64,000 nt of DNA from an uncultured Bacteroides sp. (GCF_963677685.1 NZ_OY782186.1:3224001-3288000); one strand, 5' to 3'. Positions 52,543 to 63,122 are shown, counted from the stretch's first letter. The notes: generated from the sequence alone by a model not told the origin. Program-made: numbers and translations.

Positions 52543-53487
52543 ATGAGACGTAAATGGCTTGTTTATAGCGCATTCATATTAGCTTTATTAAGTTTCATTA
52601 TTTTAGGGAGCAGTTTATATATGCTCAATTATTCTTTATGCCCAGGAAATAGGGGAAAGGATGAACCTTCATCTTATAAGTATATGTACGAGAACTATAC
52701 TTTTATGAGACCTTGGGTAGATAGTCTTAATAGAGCAAAAGCTATTAAGGATACTTTCATTTATAATAAAAGTGGCATACATCTACATGCTTATTACATT
52801 GCGGCTCCTCATCCTACAAAAAAAACAGCTGTCATTGTACATGGATACACGGACAATGCCATCCGCATGATGCACATCGGTTATTTATATAATCACGATT
52901 TACAGTACAATGTATTATTACCAGACCTTCAATATCATGGCCGTAGCGAAGGTGAGTCTATACAAATGGGGTGGAAAGATCGTTTGGACGTAATGGATTG
53001 GATAAAAGTAACGCACCAATTATATGGAGATAGCACCCAAATAGTGATACATGGTATCTCGATGGGTGCTGCTACTACAATGATGCTCTCTGGAGAGCAA
53101 CAACCACCATATGTAAAATGCTTTATTGAAGATTGTGGATACACAAGTGTATGGGATGAGTTTTCAGGAGAGATTAAAAATCAATTTGGACTCCCTCCTT
53201 TTCCTTTACTCAATGTTGCCAGCTATCTTTGTGAATTAAAGTATGGATGGAATTTCAAAGAAGCATCCGCCATTAATCAAGTAAAGAAGTGCCAATTACC
53301 CATGTTGTTCATACATGGGAAATCTGATACATATGTACCGACTAGTATGGTCTATTCCTTATTTAAGGCCAAGCCAACACCCAAAGAATTATGGATTGTT
53401 CCTGAGGCAAAGCATGCACTTTCATATAAAATAAACCCTAAGAAATACACAAATAGAGTTAGAGAGTTCGTTGAGAAATATCTCTGA
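52543..53487 (+). CDS. Membrane-anchored alpha/beta hydrolase
   Basis: Protein of 314 aa with an N-terminal membrane segment (about residues 8-28) and an alpha/beta-hydrolase domain probably facing the periplasm. The nucleophile elbow is HGISMGAATT (Ser near residue 172), preceded by VHGYTDNA and PDLQYHGRSEG. Asp in IHGKSDTYVP and His in AKHALSY complete the triad. It resembles the YqkD/BAAT-like 'alpha/beta hydrolase' group annotated widely in Bacteroides; the substrate is unknown. It is the last gene of the purC run, 14 bp after aroE. Confidence 0.92.
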   Translation: MRRKWLVYSAFILALLSFIILGSSLYMLNYSLCPGNRGKDEPSSYKYMYENYTFMRPWVDSLNRAKAIKDTFIYNKSGIHLHAYYIAAPHPTKKTAVIVHGYTDNAIRMMHIGYLYNHDLQYNVLLPDLQYHGRSEGESIQMGWKDRLDVMDWIKVTHQLYGDSTQIVIHGISMGAATTMMLSGEQQPPYVKCFIEDCGYTSVWDEFSGEIKNQFGLPPFPLLNVASYLCELKYGWNFKEASAINQVKKCQLPMLFIHGKSDTYVPTSMVYSLFKAKPTPKELWIVPEAKHALSYKINPKKYTNRVREFVEKYL

Positions 53488-53524
53488 TTTCAGATTACTA
53501 AATTTTACTTTTTCAATCAACGAG

Positions 53525-53556
53525 TTTCATTAATTGCTTCTTTTTATGTAGGTTTG
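53525..53556 (+). promoter_or_regulatory. Candidate promoter of the TPM-LemA pair
   Basis: TTTC (53525-53528), a 20-base spacer and TAGGTTTG (53549-53556) approximate the Bacteroides consensus, 20 bases before the ATG at 53577. Confidence 0.55.
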
Positions 53557-53576
53557 CAAAAACAAATTGATTCCTA

Positions 53577-54494
53577 ATGAAACGTTTAGCAACACTATTT
53601 CTCTTTTTTACTCTTGTTTTTTGCTCTACCTATGCTCAGCAAAAAGTATATACGGTAGACAACATTCCCAAAGTACATCTTCAGAACAAGATGAGGTACG
53701 TATGTAATCCTGAAGGTATTCTGTCTGAGGCTGCAACTGACTCTATCGATAGAATGCTTTATGCTTTGGAAAACAAAACAGGTATTGAAACAGTTGTAGC
53801 TGTATTACCTTCTATTGGAGAAGCAGACTGTTTCGACTTCTCTCATAAGTTGTTAAACACTTGGGGAGTAGGAAAAAAAGGCAAAAATAACGGATTAGTC
53901 ATATTACTGGTTACAGATCAGCGCTGTATACAATTCTATACCGGCTATGGCTTAGAAGGAGATCTACCTGATGCCATATGCAAACGCATACAAACACTCA
54001 AAATGATCCCTTATTTAAAGAATGGTGATTGGGATAATGGTATGGTAGCCGGAGTTAAAGCTACATGTGCCCGACTAGATGGTTCTATGGTCAATGATGA
54101 AGAAGATTCCCAAGGTGACGGAAGTGGTTCTTTTTTACTCATTTTTGCCATTATCGGATTTGTAGCCATAGGAAGTGTTAGCAGTGTATGGGCAATGTGG
54201 GCTAGCACACGCTGTCCTAAATGTGGTAAACATAAACTGCAGCGAAGCAGCACAAAGCTTGTATCCAAGCAGAATGGAACGAAAACCGAGGATGTAATAT
54301 ATACATGTTTGAATTGTGGACATAGTGTAGTAAGACGCCAGCATTCTTATGACGATAACTATCGCGGTAGAGGCGGTGGAGGTGGTCCCTTTATCGGTGG
54401 CATGGGAGGAGGTCTCGGCTCCGGTGGTGGTTTCAGCGGAGGAAGCTTCGGTGGAGGCATGGGAGGTGGCGGAGGTGCCGGCTCCAGATTTTAA
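53577..54494 (+). CDS. TPM domain membrane protein with zinc ribbon and Gly-rich tail
   Basis: Protein of 305 aa: signal peptide (cleavage after STYAQ), TPM_phosphatase domain (about 35-175; NPEGILSEAATDSIDRML, GKKGKNNGLVILLV, QFYTGYGLEGDLPD), one membrane segment (about 182-205), a cytoplasmic zinc ribbon (CPKCGKHK ... CLNCGH) and a Gly-rich end. This is the YgcG-like arrangement that commonly pairs with LemA, as here, 39 bp downstream. The exact role is unknown; TPM domains in plants act in photosystem repair. Confidence 0.92.
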   Translation: MKRLATLFLFFTLVFCSTYAQQKVYTVDNIPKVHLQNKMRYVCNPEGILSEAATDSIDRMLYALENKTGIETVVAVLPSIGEADCFDFSHKLLNTWGVGKKGKNNGLVILLVTDQRCIQFYTGYGLEGDLPDAICKRIQTLKMIPYLKNGDWDNGMVAGVKATCARLDGSMVNDEEDSQGDGSGSFLLIFAIIGFVAIGSVSSVWAMWASTRCPKCGKHKLQRSSTKLVSKQNGTKTEDVIYTCLNCGHSVVRRQHSYDDNYRGRGGGGGPFIGGMGGGLGSGGGFSGGSFGGGMGGGGGAGSRF

Positions 54495-54533
54495 TCAAAA
54501 TTAATTTATTGATAAATATAAAAAAAAGAAAAT

Positions 54534-55115
54534 ATGAAGAGATCTCTTATTATTGCCATCGTTATAGTTGCTATTGCTGCTATATGGGGCGTATCATCTT
54601 ATAATGGTTTAGTTTCAATGGAAGAAAACGTGAGCAACCAATGGGCAAACGTAGAAACACAATATCAACGTCGGTCCGACCTTATCCCTAATCTGGTAAA
54701 TACAGTAAAAGGATACGCTTCGCATGAAAAAGAAACCTTAGAAGGCGTTATTTCTGCTCGTTCACAAGCGACGCAAATGAAGGTAGATCCAAGTAACTTA
54801 ACTCCAGAAGCATTGGCCAAATACCAAAAAGCGCAAGGAGAAATTGGTGCCGCTCTAGGTAAACTGCTTGCCATCACAGAAAACTACCCAAACCTAAAAG
54901 CCAATCAAAACTTTTTGGAACTACAAGCACAACTGGAAGGTACAGAAAATCGCATCAATGTGGCACGTAAAAATTTCAATGATACAGCAAAGGAATATAA
55001 TACAGCGATCCGACATTTTCCTAAAAATATTTTTGCAGGAATGTTCGGATTTGAAAAACGTCCTTATTTTGAAGCTGAAGCAGGTGCCGAAAAAGCTCCT
55101 AAAGTCGAATTTTAA
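54534..55115 (+). CDS. lemA: LemA family membrane protein
   Basis: Protein of 193 aa with one N-terminal membrane helix (about residues 4-22) and a four-helix bundle. Signatures: YNGLVSMEENVSNQWANVE, QYQRRSDLIPNLVNTVKGYA, ENYPNLKANQNFLELQAQLEGTENRINVARKNFND (landmark YPNLKAN..F..LQ..LEGTENRI) and FFA-like AGMFGFEKRPYF near the end. It forms a two-gene unit with the TPM gene and ends at a clear terminator. The cellular function of LemA is not established. Confidence 0.95.
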   Translation: MKRSLIIAIVIVAIAAIWGVSSYNGLVSMEENVSNQWANVETQYQRRSDLIPNLVNTVKGYASHEKETLEGVISARSQATQMKVDPSNLTPEALAKYQKAQGEIGAALGKLLAITENYPNLKANQNFLELQAQLEGTENRINVARKNFNDTAKEYNTAIRHFPKNIFAGMFGFEKRPYFEAEAGAEKAPKVEF

Positions 55116-55131
55116 ACTACAAATCATAAAA

Positions 55132-55172
55132 ATCGACCTCAATCAGCATCTTCATCTCTGGTTGAGGTCGAT
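55132..55172 (+). terminator. Terminator of the TPM-LemA unit
   Basis: atcgacctcaa and ttgaggtcgat form an 11-bp perfect stem around a 19-base loop, then TTCATTT. It starts 17 bases after the lemA stop. Confidence 0.8.
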
Positions 55173-55295
55173 TTCATTTGAAGCATTAACAGGCTAATTG
55201 TACTAGACCTCCTCTCCTAACGATCTTTTCCATCTCATTATTCCTCCCAAATTAAAGCAAGTATAGAAACCGATATGTAGTATATCGTCAAAATA

Positions 55296-55327
55296 GTTGT
55301 CCATAAACGAAAAATGAAGTAATTTTG
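55296..55327 (+). promoter_or_regulatory. Candidate promoter of purM
   Basis: GTTG (55296-55299), a 20-base spacer and TAATTTTG (55320-55327) match the Bacteroides pattern, with the ATG 25 bases downstream. Confidence 0.65.
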
Positions 55328-55352
55328 CGACAGTATACTAAAAAATCCATTC

Positions 55353-56519
55353 ATGAGTAATCAACGATACATGCAACGTGGCGTATCAGCATCAAAAGAA
55401 GATGTACATAATGCCATAAAAAACATCGACAAAGGTATCTTCCCACAAGCTTTTTGCAAAATAATACCCGATATTCTAGGAGGTGACCCGGACTATTGCA
55501 ACATCATGCACGCCGACGGCGCAGGTACAAAATCTAGTTTAGCTTATCTTTATTGGAAAGAAACAGGAGATTTATCCGTATGGAAAGGCATTGCTCAAGA
55601 CGCATTAATAATGAACATCGACGATCTGCTTTGCGTAGGTGCCGTTGATAACATTTTAGTTTCATCAACTATCGGAAGAAACAAGTTATTAATTCCGGGT
55701 GAAGTTATTTCTGCAATTATCAATGGAACAGATGAATTGCTTGCAGAACTCCGTGAAATGGGGGTTGGCGTATATGCTACTGGTGGTGAGACTGCTGATG
55801 TAGGTGATTTAGTACGCACAATCATAGTAGATAGTACTGTTACTTGCCGAATGAAACGAAGTGACGTTATTAATAATGCCAACATCCAACCGGGAGATGT
55901 CATCGTAGGATTGGCTTCATATGGACAAGCGACCTATGAAAAAAAATATAACGGAGGCATGGGAAGCAACGGGTTAACATCAGCCCGACACGATGTATTT
56001 GCTAAATATTTAGCAGAAAAATATCCGGAAAGCTTTGATGCAGGAGTACCTGAAGAATTAGTATACTCAGGTAATTTGAATTTGACTGATAGCGTTGACA
56101 ATTCTCCGTTGGACGCAGGTCAACTAGTACTCTCTCCCACTCGTACATACGCACCGGTAGTAAAGAAATTACTGGACGCACTACGTCCACAAATTCATGG
56201 AATGGTGCACTGTTCAGGAGGGGCCCAAACCAAAATTCTACATTTCGTAGACAAAGTAAGAGTAGTAAAAGACAATCTATTCCCGGTTCCTCCGCTATTT
56301 AAGGTCATTCAAGAACAAAGTGGCACTGAATGGGAAGAAATGTACAAGGTCTTTAATATGGGACATCGTCTTGAAGTATATCTTAAACCTGAATATGCCC
56401 AAGAGGTTATTGCTATTTCTGAATCATTTGGCATTAATGCTCAAATAGTAGGACGTATAGAGGAAAGTGATAAGAAAGAATTGATAATAAAAAGTGAATT
56501 CGGAGAATTCATATATTAA
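55353..56519 (+). CDS. purM: Phosphoribosylformylglycinamidine cyclo-ligase (AIR synthase)
   Basis: ATP-dependent enzyme of 388 aa that closes the imidazole ring in purine synthesis. The PurM fold is visible from NIMHADGAGTKSSLAYLYW, NIDDLLCVGAVDN, ATGGETADVGDLV and GDVIVGLASYGQATYE; the C-terminal half has VHCSGGAQTKILHF and FNMGHRLEVYL. It is longer than E. coli PurM (345 aa), as usual in Bacteroidetes. It heads a run purM-prfA-pyrF-HD gene with short gaps. Confidence 0.93.
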   Translation: MSNQRYMQRGVSASKEDVHNAIKNIDKGIFPQAFCKIIPDILGGDPDYCNIMHADGAGTKSSLAYLYWKETGDLSVWKGIAQDALIMNIDDLLCVGAVDNILVSSTIGRNKLLIPGEVISAIINGTDELLAELREMGVGVYATGGETADVGDLVRTIIVDSTVTCRMKRSDVINNANIQPGDVIVGLASYGQATYEKKYNGGMGSNGLTSARHDVFAKYLAEKYPESFDAGVPEELVYSGNLNLTDSVDNSPLDAGQLVLSPTRTYAPVVKKLLDALRPQIHGMVHCSGGAQTKILHFVDKVRVVKDNLFPVPPLFKVIQEQSGTEWEEMYKVFNMGHRLEVYLKPEYAQEVIAISESFGINAQIVGRIEESDKKELIIKSEFGEFIY

Positions 56520-56525
56520 CATCAA

Positions 56526-57638
56526 ATGGCAGAAAATAATAGTTTATTAGAGAAACTTGAAGGATTAGTAAGTCGGTTTGAAGAAATTTCAACCCTCATC
56601 ACAGACCCCTCTGTTATTGCTGATCAAAAAAGATATGTAAAGTTAACAAAGGAGTATAAAGATCTGGATGATTTAATGAAAGCTCGCAATGAGTACATTC
56701 AAACATTAAATGGTATCGAAGAAGCCAAAGAAATCATGGCTAATGAGAATGACCAAGAAATGAGAGACATGGCTAGAGAAGAACTAGATGCTTGCCAGAC
56801 ACGACTTCCTGAACTGGAAGAAGAAATAAAATTATTACTTGTGCCAACCGATCCGGAAGACGAAAAGAACGCCATATTAGAAATCCGCGGTGGTACAGGA
56901 GGTGACGAAGCTGCAATCTTTGCCGGTGACTTATTCCGCATGTATGCAAAATATTGCGAAACAAAAGGTTGGAAACTTGAAGTTTCTAACTGCAATGAAG
57001 GCTCAGCTGGCGGATTTAAAGAAATAGTATGTAGTATTACAGGTAGCAATGTATACGGCACCATGAAGTATGAATCAGGAGTGCATCGGGTACAACGTGT
57101 ACCAGCTACGGAAACACAAGGCAGAGTACATACATCTGCCGCATCTGTGGCCGTACTTCCAGAAGCAGAAGAATTTGATGTAGTAATTAATGAAGGAGAG
57201 ATTAAGTGGGATACTTTTCGCTCAGGAGGTGCCGGCGGTCAAAACGTCAACAAAGTAGAATCAGGAGTACGCTTGCGGTATGTCTGGAAAAACCCCAATA
57301 CCGGCCTAGCTGAAGAAATACTTATAGAATGTACTGAAACACGTGATCAACCCAAAAATAAAGAACGTGCGCTGGCTCGGTTAAGAACATTCATTTATGA
57401 TAAAGAACATCAGAAATACATGGATGATATCGCTTCAAAACGCAAAACCATGGTATCTTCCGGTGACCGATCAGCTAAAATCCGCACCTATAATTATCCT
57501 CAAGGACGTATCACTGATCACCGTATAAATTATACTATTTATAATCTGGCTGCTTTTATGGAAGGCGATATACAAGATTGTATTGACCATCTAATAGTAG
57601 CAGAAAACACTGAGCGCCTCAAAGAAAGCGAATTATAA
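56526..57638 (+). CDS. prfA: Peptide chain release factor 1
   Basis: Class I release factor of 370 aa that reads UAA/UAG. The N-terminal coiled-coil domain (1-110) is followed by [21 protein letters not shown], the tripeptide anticodon region around [19 protein letters not shown] (P-A-T, RF1 type), and the peptidyl-tRNA-hydrolysing GGQ in [15 protein letters not shown] (about residue 237). RF1 is distinguished from RF2 by PAT and the absence of a programmed frameshift. It lies 6 bp after purM. Confidence 0.97.
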   Translation: MAENNSLLEKLEGLVSRFEEISTLITDPSVIADQKRYVKLTKEYKDLDDLMKARNEYIQTLNGIEEAKEIMANENDQEMRDMAREELDACQTRLPELEEEIKLLLVPTDPEDEKNAILEIRGGTGGDEAAIFAGDLFRMYAKYCETKGWKLEVSNCNEGSAGGFKEIVCSITGSNVYGTMKYESGVHRVQRVPATETQGRVHTSAASVAVLPEAEEFDVVINEGEIKWDTFRSGGAGGQNVNKVESGVRLRYVWKNPNTGLAEEILIECTETRDQPKNKERALARLRTFIYDKEHQKYMDDIASKRKTMVSSGDRSAKIRTYNYPQGRITDHRINYTIYNLAAFMEGDIQDCIDHLIVAENTERLKESEL

Positions 57639-57661
57639 AGAGGATAACAAAAAATAGAGCA

Positions 57662-58486
57662 ATGAATAAACAAGAATTATTTGAAAATATAAAGCGTAAA
57701 AAATCCTTCTTGTGCGTAGGATTAGACACTGATATAAAAAAAATACCTGCACACTTATTAGAGGAAGAAGATCCTCTTTTTGAATTTAACAAGGCTATTA
57801 TTGACGCTACAGCAGATTTGTGTATTGCTTATAAACCTAATTTGGCTTTTTATGAAAGCATGGGAGTAAAAGGATGGATTGCTTTTGAAAAAACAGTTAA
57901 CTACATCAAAAAGAATTATCCTGATCAATTTATCATTGCAGATGCTAAAAGAGGAGATATTGGCAATACTAGTGAAATGTATGCTCGATCATTCTTCGAT
58001 GAGCTGGATATAGACTCAGTGACTGTAGCCCCTTACATGGGAGAAGATAGCGTAAAGCCCTTTTTACTCTATCCTGAGAAATGGGTAATATTACTAGCTC
58101 TGACTTCAAACAAAGGTTCACATGATTTTCAATTTACTGCAGATGAAAAAGGAGAATGCCTGTTTGAAAAGGTATTAAAGAAATCACAAAAATGGGCAAG
58201 CGACGAACAAATGATGTATGTTGTCGGAGCTACTCAGGGAGAGATGTTCACAGAAATTCGTAAACACGTCCCAAACCATTTCCTTTTGGTTCCTGGTGTT
58301 GGTGCACAAGGAGGTTCCCTCACTGAAGTGTGTAAATACGGGATGAACAGCATGTGCGGACTAATAATCAATTCATCCAGAGGGATAATATATGCTGATA
58401 AAACGCCTAATTTTGCTGAAGCGGCGCACAAAGCGGCTAAAGATATACAATTAGAAATGGCTGAACAGTTAACAAAAATTCTTTAA
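57662..58486 (+). CDS. pyrF: Orotidine-5'-phosphate decarboxylase
   Basis: Enzyme of 274 aa that makes UMP in pyrimidine synthesis. It is the long 'type 2' form: [14 protein letters not shown] at the start, [11 protein letters not shown], the catalytic Lys/Asp cluster in [17 protein letters not shown] (about residues 98-114), and the phosphate loop [11 protein letters not shown] with NSSRGIIYA. It is 23 bp after prfA in the same run. Confidence 0.96.
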   Translation: MNKQELFENIKRKKSFLCVGLDTDIKKIPAHLLEEEDPLFEFNKAIIDATADLCIAYKPNLAFYESMGVKGWIAFEKTVNYIKKNYPDQFIIADAKRGDIGNTSEMYARSFFDELDIDSVTVAPYMGEDSVKPFLLYPEKWVILLALTSNKGSHDFQFTADEKGECLFEKVLKKSQKWASDEQMMYVVGATQGEMFTEIRKHVPNHFLLVPGVGAQGGSLTEVCKYGMNSMCGLIINSSRGIIYADKTPNFAEAAHKAAKDIQLEMAEQLTKIL

Positions 58487-58521
58487 ATAAAGAATTTTGT
58501 AGTCACAGCTAAAAAAACTTC

Positions 58522-59748
58522 ATGAGTAATAAGCGTAAAATAATTAACGATCCTGTTTTTGGGTTTATTAATATCCCTAAAGGACTGTTATACGACATTG
58601 TAAAGCACCCATTTCTACAGCGTTTGAATCGCATTAAGCAAATGGGATTGTCATCTGTTGTATATCCCGGAGCTCAACACACCCGCTTCCAACATTCCTT
58701 AGGTGCTTTTTATTTGATGAAAGAGGCTATCACGCAACTCACTACAAAAGGAAATTTCATATTTGATAGTGAAGCGGAAGCAGTACAAATAGCCATTTTA
58801 TTACACGACATCGGTCATGGTCCTTTCTCTCATGTGTTAGAAAACACTATCGTCAAAGGAGTTTCTCACGAACAAATCTCCTTGATGCTTATGGAAAAAA
58901 TAAATAAAGAGATGAATGGACAACTAAATCTAGCCCTTCAAATCTTTAAAGATGAGTATCCTAAAAGATTTCTGCATCAGCTAGTAAGTGGTCAATTAGA
59001 TATGGATAGACTAGACTACTTGCGAAGAGATAGTTTTTATACCGGTGTAACAGAAGGAACAATAGGCTCAGCACGTATCATTGAGATGCTTAATGTAAAA
59101 GATGACCAAATAGTCATTGAATCAAAAGGTATCTACTCCATAGAAAACTTTCTAATAGCCAGACGCCTAATGTATTGGCAAGTCTATTTACACAAAACAT
59201 CAGTAGCCTATGAAAGAATGTTGATTAGCGTGCTGCTAAGAGCTAAAGAATTAGCGGAACAAGGAGTAGAATTATTTGCGTCTCCTGCTCTTCATTTCTT
59301 TCTATATAATGATATTGAAAAGGAAGAATTCTACAATAACGAAGCATGTCTAAGCAACTTTATCCAACTCGATGATAATGACATATGGACTTCACTCAAA
59401 GTTTGGAGTACTCACAATGATAAAGTTCTTTCAACATTAAGTTTAGGAATGATAAATCGAAACATATTTAAAGTTGAAATATCAACCTCACCCATCACTG
59501 AAGAGAGGAAAAAAGAATTAACTTACCACATCAGTCAAAAACTCAATATTAGCCTTCACGAAGCTCAATATTTTGTTTCTACCCCCCGTATTGAAAATAA
59601 TATGTATAACCCGGCAGACTATAGCATAGATATAATCTATCATGACGGTACAATAAGAAATATTGCAGAAGCATCTGATATGTTTGACTTCTCATCGCTT
59701 TCCAAGAAAGTAAAAAAGTACTATATTTGCTATCAACGTTTGCCCTGA
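58522..59748 (+). CDS. HD-domain phosphohydrolase (dGTPase-like)
   Basis: Protein of 408 aa with a metal-binding HD domain: TRFQHSLGAFYLM supplies the first His, ILLHDIGHGPFSHVLE is the HD signature (about residues 93-108), and GQLDMDRLDYLRRDSFYTGV provides the last Asp, a pattern shared with SAMHD1/YwfO-type dNTP triphosphohydrolases. It likely acts on nucleotides, but the substrate is unproven. It lies 35 bp after pyrF and 143 bp before lpxD. Confidence 0.93.
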   Translation: MSNKRKIINDPVFGFINIPKGLLYDIVKHPFLQRLNRIKQMGLSSVVYPGAQHTRFQHSLGAFYLMKEAITQLTTKGNFIFDSEAEAVQIAILLHDIGHGPFSHVLENTIVKGVSHEQISLMLMEKINKEMNGQLNLALQIFKDEYPKRFLHQLVSGQLDMDRLDYLRRDSFYTGVTEGTIGSARIIEMLNVKDDQIVIESKGIYSIENFLIARRLMYWQVYLHKTSVAYERMLISVLLRAKELAEQGVELFASPALHFFLYNDIEKEEFYNNEACLSNFIQLDDNDIWTSLKVWSTHNDKVLSTLSLGMINRNIFKVEISTSPITEERKKELTYHISQKLNISLHEAQYFVSTPRIENNMYNPADYSIDIIYHDGTIRNIAEASDMFDFSSLSKKVKKYYICYQRLP

Positions 59749-59891
59749 GTAGTGTAAAATATTCATAAAAGAATAAGGGAATATAAAAAAAAAATCCGTT
59801 ATTTGCGCCTTGATAGAGCATCACAAAGCAGTGTTAACTCAATCTAAGACACCAAGGTACGGATAAAACCACACAACAATAGATATAGAAA

Positions 59892-60932
59892 ATGGAATTT
59901 TCAGCTAAACAAATAGCAGCATTTATACAGGGGGAAATCATTGGAAATGAAAATGCTACTGTTCATACTTTCGCAAAAATAGAAGAGGGAGTACCTGGAG
60001 CTATCTCTTTCTTAGCAAACCCTAAATATACCTCACATATATATAATACTCAATCGAGTATTGTATTAGTCAATAAAGATTTCATTGCGGAACAAGAAGT
60101 AAAAGCGACTTTAATAAAAGTTGACAATGCTTACGAAAGTCTTGCCAAATTATTAAGTTTGTATGAAGAAAGTAAACCTAAAAAGCAAGGGATTGACTCT
60201 TTGGCATATATTGCTCCAAGTGCTAAAATTGGAGAAAACGTATATATAGGGGCCTTTGCATATATAGGTGAGAATACTGTTATTGGCGATAACTCACAGA
60301 TTTATCCTCACACATTCGTTGGGGATGGAGCCAATATAGGCGAAGAATGTATTATTTATTCTAATGTAAACATCTATCATGATTGTCGCATAGGAAATAA
60401 ATGTGTACTGCATTCCGGCGTTGTTATAGGAGCCGATGGATTTGGCTTTGCTCCAACTCCCGAAGGGTATGAAAAAATTGCTCAGATAGGTATTGTTATA
60501 TTAAAGGATAACGTAGAAATAGGAGCTAACACCTGTGTTGATAGAGCAACAATGGGTGCAACCATCATCCATGAAGGAGTAAAACTAGATAACCTTATCC
60601 AAGTGGCGCACAACGATGAAATCGGCGCTCATACAGTAATGGCTGCCCAAGCCGGCGTAGCGGGCTCTACTAAAGTTGGAGAATGGTGCATGATAGGAGG
60701 ACAAGTAGGCTTGGCCGGACATGCTAAGATCGGGGATAAAGTAGGTATTGCTGCACAATCTGGGATTTCAGGAAATGTCGCTTCTGGGGCTCAAGTCATG
60801 GGATCACCGGCTTATGATGCAAAAAAATATATGAAAGCTGCGATAGTGTACAAAAAGTTACCTAATATGTATACTGAACTAAACGCACTTCGCAAAGAAA
60901 TGAATGAGTTAAAAAAACTATTAAATAAGTAA
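59892..60932 (+). CDS. lpxD: UDP-3-O-(3-hydroxyacyl)glucosamine N-acyltransferase
   Basis: Third lipid A enzyme, 346 aa, cytoplasmic trimer. The N-terminal uridine-binding domain (about 1-100; [17 protein letters not shown]) is followed by a hexapeptide-repeat left-handed helix and a C-terminal helix. The catalytic His lies in [13 protein letters not shown] (about residue 240), and [17 protein letters not shown] is a LpxD signature. It is the first gene of lpxD-lpxC/fabZ-lpxA, with 3 bp to the next start. Confidence 0.97.
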   Translation: MEFSAKQIAAFIQGEIIGNENATVHTFAKIEEGVPGAISFLANPKYTSHIYNTQSSIVLVNKDFIAEQEVKATLIKVDNAYESLAKLLSLYEESKPKKQGIDSLAYIAPSAKIGENVYIGAFAYIGENTVIGDNSQIYPHTFVGDGANIGEECIIYSNVNIYHDCRIGNKCVLHSGVVIGADGFGFAPTPEGYEKIAQIGIVILKDNVEIGANTCVDRATMGATIIHEGVKLDNLIQVAHNDEIGAHTVMAAQAGVAGSTKVGEWCMIGGQVGLAGHAKIGDKVGIAAQSGISGNVASGAQVMGSPAYDAKKYMKAAIVYKKLPNMYTELNALRKEMNELKKLLNK

Positions 60933-60935
60933 CCA

Positions 60936-62321
60936 ATGTTGAAACAAAAGACTCTAAAGGATAGCTTTTCGCTAAGCGGAAAAGGTCTTCACACTGGACT
61001 TGACCTTACAGTGACATTAAATCCTGCTCCTGAAAATCACGGATACAAGATACAACGTGTTGACCTGGAAGGCCAACCTATAATTGATGCTGTTGCAGAC
61101 AATGTTATTGAAACAACCCGCGGCACAGTATTGGCTAAAGGGGATGTCAAAGTCAGCACTATAGAACATGGTATGGCTGCATTATATGCGTTAGGCATTG
61201 ATAACTGTCTAATACAAGTTAATGGTCCGGAATTCCCTATATTAGATGGCAGTGCACAATATTATGTACAGCAAATAGAAAAAGTAGGAATAGAGGAACA
61301 GAATGCAGTAAAAGACTTCTATATCATTAAATCAAAAATAGAATTCCGTGACGAAGATAATGGTTCTTCTATTATCGTTTTACCTGATGAAAATTTCAGT
61401 CTAAACGTACTTGTTTCTTACGATTCGGCTATCATACCTAATCAGTTTGCGACTCTCGAAGATATGACTAAATTCCCTTCTGAAATAGCTGCAAGTCGTA
61501 CTTTTGTTTTTGTAAGAGAAATCGAGCCTTTACTTTCAGCCGGCTTAATAAGAGGTGGAGATTTGGACAATGCTATTGTTATTTATGAACAACAAATGTC
61601 TCAAGAAAACTACGACAAACTGGCTGACGTCATGAGAGTACCTCACATGGATGCAAGCAAATTAGGCTATATAAACCACAAACCGTTAGTATGGCCTAAT
61701 GAATGTGCTCGCCACAAACTATTGGACGTTATTGGTGATTTAGCTCTTATAGGGAAACCCATCAAAGGAAGAATTATAGCGACTCGTCCGGGACATACGA
61801 TTAACAATAAATTTGCGCGTAGAATGCGCAAAGAGATTCGTTTACATGATATCCAAGCTCCAATTTATAATTGCAATGAAGCTCCAATAATGGATGTAAA
61901 TCGTATACGAGAACTCTTACCCCATCGCTATCCTTTCCAATTGGTCGATAAAGTTATTGAAATTGGTGCCAATTATATTGTCGGAGTGAAAAGCGTAACT
62001 GTAAATGAACCATTCTTCCAAGGTCACTTTCCTAAAGAACCAGTTATGCCAGGAGTATTGCAAGTAGAAGCAATGGCGCAAGTCGGAGGCTTACTCGTTT
62101 TAAACTCTGTTGATGAACCTGAACGATATTCCACCTACTTCATGAAAATAGATGGTGTGAAGTTCCGTCATAAAGTTGTTCCTGGAGATACCCTAGTATT
62201 TCGCGTAGAGTTACTTGCTCCTATCCGTAGAGGTATCTCTACCATGAAAGGTTATGTTTTCGTTGGTGAAAAAGTTACTTGCGAGGCAGAATTTATGGCG
62301 CAGATAGTTAAAAACAAATAA
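60936..62321 (+). CDS. lpxC-fabZ: Bifunctional UDP-3-O-acyl-GlcNAc deacetylase / 3-hydroxyacyl-ACP dehydratase
   Basis: Fusion of 461 aa joining lipid A deacetylation to fatty-acid dehydration, characteristic of Bacteroidetes. Residues 1-305 are LpxC: KTLKDSFSLSGKGLHTG, zinc His in TIEHGMAALYALGIDN, and HKLLDVIGDLAL with the second zinc His and Asp. Residues 318-461 are FabZ: RIRELLPHRYPFQLVDKV, GHFPKEPVMPGVLQVEAMAQ with catalytic His and Glu, and FRHKVVPGDTL. Neither domain shows missing key residues. It lies between lpxD and lpxA in a tight operon. Confidence 0.98.
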   Translation: MLKQKTLKDSFSLSGKGLHTGLDLTVTLNPAPENHGYKIQRVDLEGQPIIDAVADNVIETTRGTVLAKGDVKVSTIEHGMAALYALGIDNCLIQVNGPEFPILDGSAQYYVQQIEKVGIEEQNAVKDFYIIKSKIEFRDEDNGSSIIVLPDENFSLNVLVSYDSAIIPNQFATLEDMTKFPSEIAASRTFVFVREIEPLLSAGLIRGGDLDNAIVIYEQQMSQENYDKLADVMRVPHMDASKLGYINHKPLVWPNECARHKLLDVIGDLALIGKPIKGRIIATRPGHTINNKFARRMRKEIRLHDIQAPIYNCNEAPIMDVNRIRELLPHRYPFQLVDKVIEIGANYIVGVKSVTVNEPFFQGHFPKEPVMPGVLQVEAMAQVGGLLVLNSVDEPERYSTYFMKIDGVKFRHKVVPGDTLVFRVELLAPIRRGISTMKGYVFVGEKVTCEAEFMAQIVKNK

Positions 62322-62330
62322 GAAGAAAGA

Positions 62331-63098
62331 ATGATAAGTCCTTTAGCATATATTCATCCCGAAGCTAAAATCGGAGAAAACACAGAAATAGCCCCCTTTG
62401 TATATATTGATAAAAATGTAATTATTGGTGATAACAATAAAATAATGGCAAATGCCAATATTTTATACGGTTCGAGGATAGGAAACGGAAACACGATATT
62501 CCCGGGAGCCGTAATCGGAGCTATTCCACAAGATTTAAAGTTCAAAGGAGAAGAAACGACTGCCGAGATAGGCAATAACAATCTTATCCGCGAAAATGTA
62601 ACTATAAACCGAGGCACGGCAGCAAAAGGAAAAACAGTTGTAGGAAGCGGTAACCTTTTAATGGAAGGAGTACATGTTGCTCATGACGCCTTAATAGGAA
62701 ACGGATGCATTATAGGCAACTCAACAAAAATGGCAGGAGAAATCATCATAGATGATAATGCTATCATTAGCGGTGCAGTTTTGATGCATCAATTTTGCCG
62801 TATAGGAAGCTATGTTATGGTACAAGGTGGCTGTCGTTTCAGTAAAGATATCCCTCCTTATATTATTGCTGGAAGAGATCCCATCACTTACAGTGGAATC
62901 AATATAATTGGTCTGCGTCGTCGTGGATTCTCCAATGAGAGTATTGAAAACATACACAACGCGTACCGCATCATCTATCAAAGTGGATTAAATATCACAG
63001 ATGCTCTAAAAAAAGTAGAAACAGACATTAGTATGACTCCTGAAATAGAGTATATTGTAAACTTTATCCGCAATTCAGAACGAGGAATCATTAAATAG
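62331..63098 (+). CDS. lpxA: Acyl-ACP:UDP-N-acetylglucosamine O-acyltransferase (canonical)
   Basis: First enzyme of lipid A synthesis, 255 aa, left-handed beta-helix trimer. All expected key residues are present: PQDLKFKGE (Gln67, Asp68, Lys70), HVAHD (His115, catalytic-type His118), LMHQFCRIG (His153) and GLRRRGF (196-198 Arg cluster). It is third in the lpxD-lpxC/fabZ-lpxA operon, 9 bp after the fusion gene. Compare the divergent paralogue at 7153-7923. Confidence 0.97.
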   Translation: MISPLAYIHPEAKIGENTEIAPFVYIDKNVIIGDNNKIMANANILYGSRIGNGNTIFPGAVIGAIPQDLKFKGEETTAEIGNNNLIRENVTINRGTAAKGKTVVGSGNLLMEGVHVAHDALIGNGCIIGNSTKMAGEIIIDDNAIISGAVLMHQFCRIGSYVMVQGGCRFSKDIPPYIIAGRDPITYSGINIIGLRRRGFSNESIENIHNAYRIIYQSGLNITDALKKVETDISMTPEIEYIVNFIRNSERGIIK

Positions 63099-63122
63099 CA
63101 AAAGAGTAAACAGATAAAAACA

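Noticed and set aside
54361..54494. Gly-rich low-complexity repeat as a possible tandem-repeat locus
   Set aside because: It is the normal Gly-rich tail of YgcG/TPM proteins with varied codons, not a DNA tandem repeat.
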